Made by a program: the position numbers and the translations under genes. A model generated the notes under the pieces. That model saw only the letters and a list, made by a program, of their open reading frames with translations, made no database searches and was not told where the DNA came from. From the NCBI RefSeq assembly GCF_937123705.1, contig NZ_CAKZKO010000091.1:1-64000 (forward strand): a DNA stretch of 64,000 nucleotides. Direction: 5' to 3'. Positions 58,723 to 64,000 of the stretch are shown piece after piece. The stretch is from an uncultured Paraglaciecola sp. (GTDB lineage Bacteria; Pseudomonadota; Gammaproteobacteria; Enterobacterales; Alteromonadaceae). Within the stretch, counting starts at the first letter, position 1, and each line of letters begins with the position of its first letter.

Positions 58723-59592
58723 CTAATAATTATATTTATTCGCGCTATAAAGTAGTTGGGCAAATTGCCAAATATCCCCCACTGTCCCATTGCCAACTGG
58801 CTGTCCATCGAGCTCAACCACTGGGACGATTTCTTTACTTGAGCTGGTAAGCCAGACTTCATCTGCGTCCCGTACTTCAGTCATATTCACGACTCTTTCT
58901 TGCACCTGCAAACTGCCTTCTTTGCGTAAGATATCCAGTAACATACAACGTGTAATGCCGGGTAATAGTTGATGATCTAAAGCAGGGGTAATCACTACTC
59001 CATTTTTAACCATAAAGACGTTACAGGCACTTGCCTCAGTTAATTCATTACTTTGATTAAATAAAAGAGTTTCCTGAACACCTTTGTTTCGACTCTCTTG
59101 AAAATGCATCACATTACCCAATAAAGAGGTAGATTTAATATTACAACGTTTCCAGCGCAGGTCTTCGGTACTCGTTACCCTAAACTGTTTTACATTTTGC
59201 TTATTGATAAGAGGGACCGCTTCAATCCCAAAAGCATAAGCAAAGACGGTAGCTTGAATGTGCTCAGGGAAGGCATGGGAGCGTTTATTGTCCGCACCTC
59301 GGCTCACATGAAAATACAGCCCTAAATTACCTCCGCCATTTTTATCCATAAGGTTTTGGGCTATTTCACGCCATTCATTTAGCCCCATATATAATTTTAT
59401 ACCTATGGCATCAAGGCCATCTTTCAGCCGTTGAATATGTAATGCAAACCCAACTAATTTTGTATTATAGGAAGGTACGACTTCGTATATACCATCACCA
59501 AATAAAAACCCTCGATCCATAGGTGATATTTTAGCTTCAGATAGCGGCATATACTGCCCATTTAAAAATACAATATTGTTAGCGTCAGTCAT
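58723..59592 (-). CDS. Class IV aminotransferase, D-amino-acid transaminase-like
   Basis: PLP enzyme of fold type IV, 289 aa from ATG 59592 (an ATG four codons earlier is also possible). The N-terminal IVFLNGQYMPLSEAKISPMDRGFLFGDGIYE is typical of D-alanine aminotransferase relatives. The PLP lysine probably lies in RCNIKSTSLLGN, with the phosphate loop region in SSSKEIVPV. Branched-chain aminotransferase or aminodeoxychorismate lyase activity cannot be excluded. Convergent with cmoB. Confidence 0.85.
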   Translation of the reverse strand: MTDANNIVFLNGQYMPLSEAKISPMDRGFLFGDGIYEVVPSYNTKLVGFALHIQRLKDGLDAIGIKLYMGLNEWREIAQNLMDKNGGGNLGLYFHVSRGADNKRSHAFPEHIQATVFAYAFGIEAVPLINKQNVKQFRVTSTEDLRWKRCNIKSTSLLGNVMHFQESRNKGVQETLLFNQSNELTEASACNVFMVKNGVVITPALDHQLLPGITRCMLLDILRKEGSLQVQERVVNMTEVRDADEVWLTSSSKEIVPVVELDGQPVGNGTVGDIWQFAQLLYSANKYNY

Positions 59593-59744
59593 TAAGCACC
59601 ACATAAAAACCCGTTATCATCTAATTTAATTATGCCATGAATAAAACGCCCAATTTAGTAAAAAAAACAGATTGTTTCTATATTTCTTAAGGTATAGCTC
59701 AGTTACAATAAGGCTAATATTTCGTTACAGATAATCGGTCAATC

Positions 59745-60614
59745 ATGTCCCAAGTAGGAAAGTTCAATACCCTAGAAGTTGTTAATGAAGTGCCCTTTGG
59801 ATTCTATTTAGATGCTGGCAATAAAGGGCAAATTTTATTACCTACAAAAAATGCACCTTTGGGTTGCAAACTAGGTGATAGGGTGAACGCGTTTATTTAT
59901 CATGATAGTGATGATCGTCTTATTGCAACCACCAGACGCCCTAAAGTATTTGTGGACCATTGCGCCTATTTAAAAGTGGTAAGCATCACTAAAGTCGGAG
60001 TATTTTTAGATTGGGGATTAGAAAAAGATTTATTAGTCCCCTTTAACGAACAAGACTATCCCATGTCAGAAGGTGTTTCTTATGTGGTTTACGTATTTTG
60101 TGATGAAGAAACCGGTCGCCTCGCCGCTTCTACGAAATTAAAAGACTTTCTATACGAAGAGTCTTGTGAAGAAGGCGGTACTTTTGAGCCAAAACAAGAA
60201 GTAGAGTTACTTATATGTGGTAAAACAGATATGGGTTACAAGGCCATTATTAATGGTTCACATTTAGGTTTGATTTTTAAAGACGAAATATTTCACCCCA
60301 TTAAAGTGGGTCACTCTTTAAAAGGTTATATTAAGCGCATTCGAGAAGACGGTAAGATTGACTTATGTTTTCAGTTTCATGATCCCACTGCACGAAACAC
60401 TTTAGAAGAACAAATAATTGCAGATCTTATTGCCCACGATGGTTTATCGACCTTGACCGATAAAAGTGCTGCAAATGAAATTTCTCAACGCTTTAACGTC
60501 AGCAAAAACGTGTATAAAAAGGCGTTAGGCTCTTTATACAAACAAAAACGGATCTTGTTAGACAAAACTAAAATTACGCTCATTGCACAAGATAACAGGA
60601 AAATCGATGGCTGA
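59745..60614 (+). CDS. CvfB/YitL-like S1-domain RNA-binding protein
   Basis: 289 aa. Tandem S1-type OB folds cover ~1-215 (GFYLDAGNKGQILLP, GVFLDWGLEKDLLVP, GYIKRIREDGKIDL), followed by a winged-helix C-terminus (~225-285, EISQRFNVSKNVYKKALGSLYKQ). This is the CvfB/YitL architecture, an RNA-binding protein linked to virulence-factor expression in Staphylococcus; its role in gammaproteobacteria is unclear. The stop overlaps the start of the next gene by 8 nt. Confidence 0.88.
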   Translation: MSQVGKFNTLEVVNEVPFGFYLDAGNKGQILLPTKNAPLGCKLGDRVNAFIYHDSDDRLIATTRRPKVFVDHCAYLKVVSITKVGVFLDWGLEKDLLVPFNEQDYPMSEGVSYVVYVFCDEETGRLAASTKLKDFLYEESCEEGGTFEPKQEVELLICGKTDMGYKAIINGSHLGLIFKDEIFHPIKVGHSLKGYIKRIREDGKIDLCFQFHDPTARNTLEEQIIADLIAHDGLSTLTDKSAANEISQRFNVSKNVYKKALGSLYKQKRILLDKTKITLIAQDNRKIDG

Positions 60615-61038
60615 GATTTTGGTGCGTTACATACATTTTGTCGGCATCATAGTGCTAGCTGGTACATTAGTGGCTGAACATATGTTACTGACGGGACAAG
60701 TCTCCCTTGCTCAGATGAAAAAAATTGCCCGCATAGATATGGTTTATGGCGTAAGCGCCTTTGTGGTTTTAATTGCCGGTTTGACACTTTGGCTTGCTGT
60801 GGGAAAACCCGCTGAGTTTTATACGTCAAACCCGGTGTTTCATACCAAATTAACCTTGTTTGTGATAATGGCGTTATTGTCTATATACCCGTCCTTATAT
60901 ATTTTTAAGGCAAGCCGCGGTAAAGAATCGCTAATGACTATTCCCCCAAAAGTCATTAATGCCATTCGGGTTGAGCTAACTTGTTTAGTTTTAATACCTG
61001 TTTTAGCTGTATTTATGGCTAAAGGTTACGGTTTATAA
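60607..61038 (+). CDS. DUF2214-type inner-membrane protein
   Basis: 143 aa with four hydrophobic helices, beginning MAEILVRYIHFVGIIVLAG and containing MVYGVSAFVVLIAGLTLW. Conserved His and Arg near the first helix resemble CopD/DUF2214 membrane proteins. Function is unknown. ATG 60607 is preferred over the TTG of the track because AGGA sits 6 nt upstream; it overlaps the CvfB-like gene by 8 nt. Confidence 0.75.
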   Translation: MAEILVRYIHFVGIIVLAGTLVAEHMLLTGQVSLAQMKKIARIDMVYGVSAFVVLIAGLTLWLAVGKPAEFYTSNPVFHTKLTLFVIMALLSIYPSLYIFKASRGKESLMTIPPKVINAIRVELTCLVLIPVLAVFMAKGYGL

Positions 61039-61066
61039 TGGGTCCAATTACTATAAAGAGGTACTA

Positions 61067-61459
61067 ATGCAAGCTACTGTAAACTGGAAAGAAAATCTAA
61101 AATTCAGCTGTAAAACCGATACCGGTAAATCCATAGAGTTAGACGGCAATGGCGAAACCATGACGCCTATGGAAGCTGTTTTACTCTCTGTGGGCGCTTG
61201 CTCATCTATCGATGTGGTGGATATTCTCAAGAAATCCAGAAAACAAGTTGATGATTGTATATGCCAACTAGATGCGACACGAGCAGAGCAACCACCACGA
61301 TTTTTTACAGCTATTCACGCTCATTACATAGTCACAGGTGAAGGTTTAACTGATAAAAATGTTGCCCGAGCAGTGCAGTTATCTGCTGAAAAATATTGTT
61401 CTGTGATCTTGATGTTAACTGGTAACGTAAATATTACTACCAGCTATGAATTAGCTTGA
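61067..61459 (+). CDS. OsmC family protein
   Basis: 130 aa. Two conserved cysteines of OsmC/Ohr peroxidases are seen in LLSVGACSSIDVV and AEKYCSVILM, and the N-terminus has the swapped beta-sheet pattern. The short form resembles E. coli YhfA rather than Ohr or OsmC proper, so reduction of organic peroxides is a family inference. AGAGG precedes the ATG. It follows the DUF2214 gene by 28 nt. Confidence 0.88.
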   Translation: MQATVNWKENLKFSCKTDTGKSIELDGNGETMTPMEAVLLSVGACSSIDVVDILKKSRKQVDDCICQLDATRAEQPPRFFTAIHAHYIVTGEGLTDKNVARAVQLSAEKYCSVILMLTGNVNITTSYELA

Positions 61460-61493
61460 AATCACAACACCTAGAAGTCAACGGATAAACAAA

Positions 61494-61997
61494 ATTGAAA
61501 ATTTAATTACAACTTGGTTACTTCAAAATCATCAATACGCTCTGTTTGCTGTTTTCCTCATTGCATTTTTAGAAGCATTTGTTGGAGTCGGTTTGTTTAT
61601 CTCTGGGTTGATCCTTTTAACCATTAGTAGCATTTTGTATGCTGAACAAATTCTCACTTTGCAACAAATATTACCCATAGCATTTTGCGGTGCAGCAATG
61701 GGTGATCATAGCGGATATTATATTGGGCGAAGGATGGGACCGCGATTTTTTGAAACTAATTTCGCCAAAAAACGTAAGGTGTTTTTCAAAAGTACTGAGG
61801 TTAAAATCCTTCGATATGGAAATTTTGCAATTGTAATTGGGCGCTTGGTAACAGCTATACGCAGTATTGTTCCGCTGTTAACAGGTGTAAGCGGAATGCC
61901 TCGTTTAAAGTTTTCAATTTACGATAGCTTAGCGTGTGGCATTTGGTCACTTGGTTTAGGTCTACTCATCATCGGTGTTGACAAAATCTGGAGTTGA
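61494..61997 (+). CDS. DedA family membrane protein with no ordinary start codon
   Basis: DedA/SNARE-associated membrane protein with the motifs GDHSGYYIGRRMGPR and GRLVTAIRSIVPLLTGVSG. The ORF track starts at TTG 61593, in the middle of a conserved helix. The frame is open upstream to a TAG at 61452-61454 and encodes a typical DedA N-terminus (LLQNHQYALFAVFLIAFLEA). No ATG, GTG or TTG occurs there, so I place the start at ATT 61494 provisionally (167 aa); ATA 61485 or CTG 61542 are alternatives. The gene may also be degraded. Confidence 0.6.
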   Translation: MENLITTWLLQNHQYALFAVFLIAFLEAFVGVGLFISGLILLTISSILYAEQILTLQQILPIAFCGAAMGDHSGYYIGRRMGPRFFETNFAKKRKVFFKSTEVKILRYGNFAIVIGRLVTAIRSIVPLLTGVSGMPRLKFSIYDSLACGIWSLGLGLLIIGVDKIWS

Positions 61998-62025
61998 TTG
62001 CTTTGAACGAATATCAAGCAAGAGT

Positions 62026-62835
62026 ATGTTGATTAAAAATTTTATCAGTTGCGCGTCTGCACTATGGGTTGTAGCCAATCTTCTCGTTGGTTTTGCTGTA
62101 TTACTGCCTGTGGCAATTGTAAGTTGGCTTCTACCTTTTTCTGTAATCAATCGTGGCAGTATATTTATAGCCGAGCATATTTATCGTACAGCTGTAAGGG
62201 TAGATTCTTTTTGGATGCAGCACATATTAGGTATCAACCTAGTAATCAAAGGTAAAACCAATACTCAACAAACCCCTATTATAATTTGCAACCATCAATC
62301 CTGGTTCGACATTCCATTAGTGCAGCATGTAATTACTAGTAATGGTCCTATTACCAAATTTTTAATCAAACGAGAGATAGTGTGGGTGCCTATTATTGGC
62401 TGGATATGTTTGGTACTAAATTTTCCTCGATTAAAGCGTGGGAAAAATAAGGACCGTGGCAAAAGTGACTTTTCGGTTATTCAAAAGGCTTCAAAAACTC
62501 ATGGTAATGGATCGGGAGCATTGCTTATTTTTCCAGAAGGCTCTCGCTATTCTGAGACCAAAAAGGTCAATCAAAAAGCGCCGTATAAGCATTTATTAAT
62601 CCCCAAGTTAGGGGGATTAAAAATGATAAAACAACACGTTAAATTAGGCACTAGCATAATCGACATTACCATTGACTATCACCAAAAAAATGTAAATATT
62701 TGGAATTGTCTACATGCCAATCCAAGAAAAATCACTATTACCCTTGAACACTTTAATTTAGATGAAATAAGTGACATAGACACTTGGTTACAAAACCGCT
62801 GGTTAGAAAAAGATAAACTTTTAACTAGTCACTAG
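62026..62835 (+). CDS. YihG-like 1-acyl-glycerol-3-phosphate acyltransferase family protein
   Basis: 269 aa from ATG 62026; the track starts at GTG 61975, inside the DedA gene. An N-terminal membrane helix pair lies at ~5-45. The acyltransferase motif HX4D is seen in CNHQSWFD, the second block in VWVPIIGWICLVLNFP, and block III in FPEGSR. Sequence blocks resemble E. coli YihG (poly-A-independent acyltransferase) more than PlsC. The ribosome site is weak. Probably co-transcribed with the DedA gene. Confidence 0.82.
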   Translation: MLIKNFISCASALWVVANLLVGFAVLLPVAIVSWLLPFSVINRGSIFIAEHIYRTAVRVDSFWMQHILGINLVIKGKTNTQQTPIIICNHQSWFDIPLVQHVITSNGPITKFLIKREIVWVPIIGWICLVLNFPRLKRGKNKDRGKSDFSVIQKASKTHGNGSGALLIFPEGSRYSETKKVNQKAPYKHLLIPKLGGLKMIKQHVKLGTSIIDITIDYHQKNVNIWNCLHANPRKITITLEHFNLDEISDIDTWLQNRWLEKDKLLTSH

Positions 62836-62864
62836 GCTTTGATTATTCACAGCTTTTTATTCTA

Positions 62865-64000
62865 TTAGAATTTCGCAAAGGCCTGTTCAAAATCAGCCAC
62901 AAGATCATCAATATCTTCAATTCCAATCGACATTCTTATCATATTGTCATTAACCCCCATTTCTTGTCTTTGCTGAGCACTGTTTTCAAAATATATTGTT
63001 GAAGCTACAGGCAAAGCCAATGTGCGAGTATCGCCCAGATGAGTGGCGCAGATCACTAAGTTTAAGGCGTTTAAAAAAAGAATAGGGTCGATATTATCAG
63101 CCAAATCCAAACTTAAAACGCCGCCATAGCCCTTAAAGTGCTCTCGGGCTAAAAAGTGCTGAGGATGGTCCGCAAGGCCCGGATAATATACGGCCAAAAC
63201 TTTATCGTGAGTATGGAGGTAGGAGGCCAAGCGCGTAGCATTTTCACAAATTTTATGAGTGCGGAGCACAAGGGTTTCTAAGCCAATCGATATGCCATGA
63301 GCTGCCTCTGAGGATAAGGTGCCTCCCATGTCTCGTAAACCTCTTTTGCGGATCTGTGTTAGTCCCCATTGGGACTTATCTGGACCGCGGTACATAGGCA
63401 AAATATTATCGAAACCCGTCCAATCAAACAAACCTGTGTCAGTGACAGCGCCGCCAAGTACATTGCCATGTCCTGCAATATATTTTGTAAGAGAACTAAC
63501 AGTTATTGATGCCAAAACTGACTTAGCATCGAACATATTTGGCGGTGTCATTGTATTGTCTACTATGAACAAGGCATTTTTAGTTTCACACAATTGGCCT
63601 ATTGCTCTTAAATCTGCCACTTGGGTTACTGGATTAGCAATGGTTTCTAAATAAACGGCCTTAGTATTACTTTTAAATGCCGCCTTCACATGCCGAACAT
63701 CTGTAACGTCTACAAAGCTCAATTCAATATTGAGTGATTGTAATGTTTCACAAAAGCTTCGAGTATTGCCAAACAGAAAATGGCTTACAATTAGATGGTC
63801 ACCCGATTTAAGTAAACTCAACATAGTAGCAGTTATAGCCGCCATGCCAGTCGCAAAAGTAACAGCCCCTACTCCATCCTCTAAATGGGTTAAAATATTC
63901 TGTAAGGCTGCATTCGATCCAGAAGATGAGCGTGAATACACATGACCCGCTTTTTTGCCCTGAAAGACATCCACCAACTCTTGTGCATCTTTATACTCGA
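62865..64000 (-). CDS. Cys/Met metabolism PLP enzyme (cystathionine gamma-synthase family), 5' end cut
   Basis: The frame is open to the window edge, past the TTG used by the track (63977), reading EYKDAQELVDVFQG, so the gene is truncated at its 5' end. The PLP lysine is in SSLTKYIAGHGNVLGG, and the N-terminal AGHVYSRSSSGSN and TFATGMAAITA are family blocks. Cystathionine gamma-synthase, O-succinylhomoserine sulfhydrylase and methionine gamma-lyase share these motifs; I cannot choose between them. Convergent with the acyltransferase gene. Confidence 0.88.
   Translation of the reverse strand, partial: EYKDAQELVDVFQGKKAGHVYSRSSSGSNAALQNILTHLEDGVGAVTFATGMAAITATMLSLLKSGDHLIVSHFLFGNTRSFCETLQSLNIELSFVDVTDVRHVKAAFKSNTKAVYLETIANPVTQVADLRAIGQLCETKNALFIVDNTMTPPNMFDAKSVLASITVSSLTKYIAGHGNVLGGAVTDTGLFDWTGFDNILPMYRGPDKSQWGLTQIRKRGLRDMGGTLSSEAAHGISIGLETLVLRTHKICENATRLASYLHTHDKVLAVYYPGLADHPQHFLAREHFKGYGGVLSLDLADNIDPILFLNALNLVICATHLGDTRTLALPVASTIYFENSAQQRQEMGVNDNMIRMSIGIEDIDDLVADFEQAFAKF

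Overview
The window is an AT-rich stretch of a gammaproteobacterial chromosome, most likely from a marine member of the Alteromonadales (Alteromonadaceae, Paraglaciecola/Glaciecola-like). Several gene orders point there: serS-crcB-rarA-lolA-ftsK-lrp-ald, gyrA-ubiG-(HAD)-nrdA-nrdB-yfaE, dapA-bamC-purC, and perM-bepA-arsC-like-hda-purM-purN. FadE-type acyl-CoA dehydrogenase, cmoA-cmoB and PEP-CTERM proteins fit the same group. The assignment rests on recognising families and synteny; no search was run.

Layout. 1-63 is the tail of a RidA-like gene, followed by a heavily folded non-coding repeat (187-412). 434-8470 holds the serS-ftsK operon, lrp and divergent ald. 8456-19133 is a minus-strand housekeeping block: pyrF-lapB-lapA, ihfB, rpsA, cmk, aroA-serC and gyrA. 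19405-25061 is plus-strand ubiG, a HAD phosphatase and the class Ia ribonucleotide reductase genes nrdA-nrdB-yfaE.

25062-36523 is the accessory part. Two convergent PEP-CTERM genes are followed by a four-gene minus-strand signalling operon: GGDEF-EAL protein, CheB-CheR-PAS-REC fusion, membrane histidine kinase and single-domain response regulator. 36524-50292 returns to conserved genes for purine synthesis, envelope assembly, lysine synthesis and replication control. 50467-56700 has fadE, add, a LuxR-type response regulator and acs. 56839-64000 has cmoA, cmoB, an aminotransferase, a CvfB-like protein and small membrane or redox genes. It ends with a DedA protein lacking an ordinary start, a YihG-like acyltransferase and a cystathionine gamma-synthase family gene cut by the window edge.

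The most interesting non-obvious signal is regulatory. The two PEP-CTERM genes point at each other and have unrelated mature parts. Both are nevertheless preceded by the same arrangement: a 20-nt element with 16 of 20 positions shared, then 52-53 nt further on a sigma-54-like -24/-12 element sharing TGATTTATGC, then a leader of about 100 nt. This looks like a co-regulated PEP-CTERM regulon. Other points are a native Tyr at GyrA position 87, a hairpin terminator placed just before serC, heptamer tandem repeats at two loci, and a Bcp peroxiredoxin without its usual resolving cysteine.
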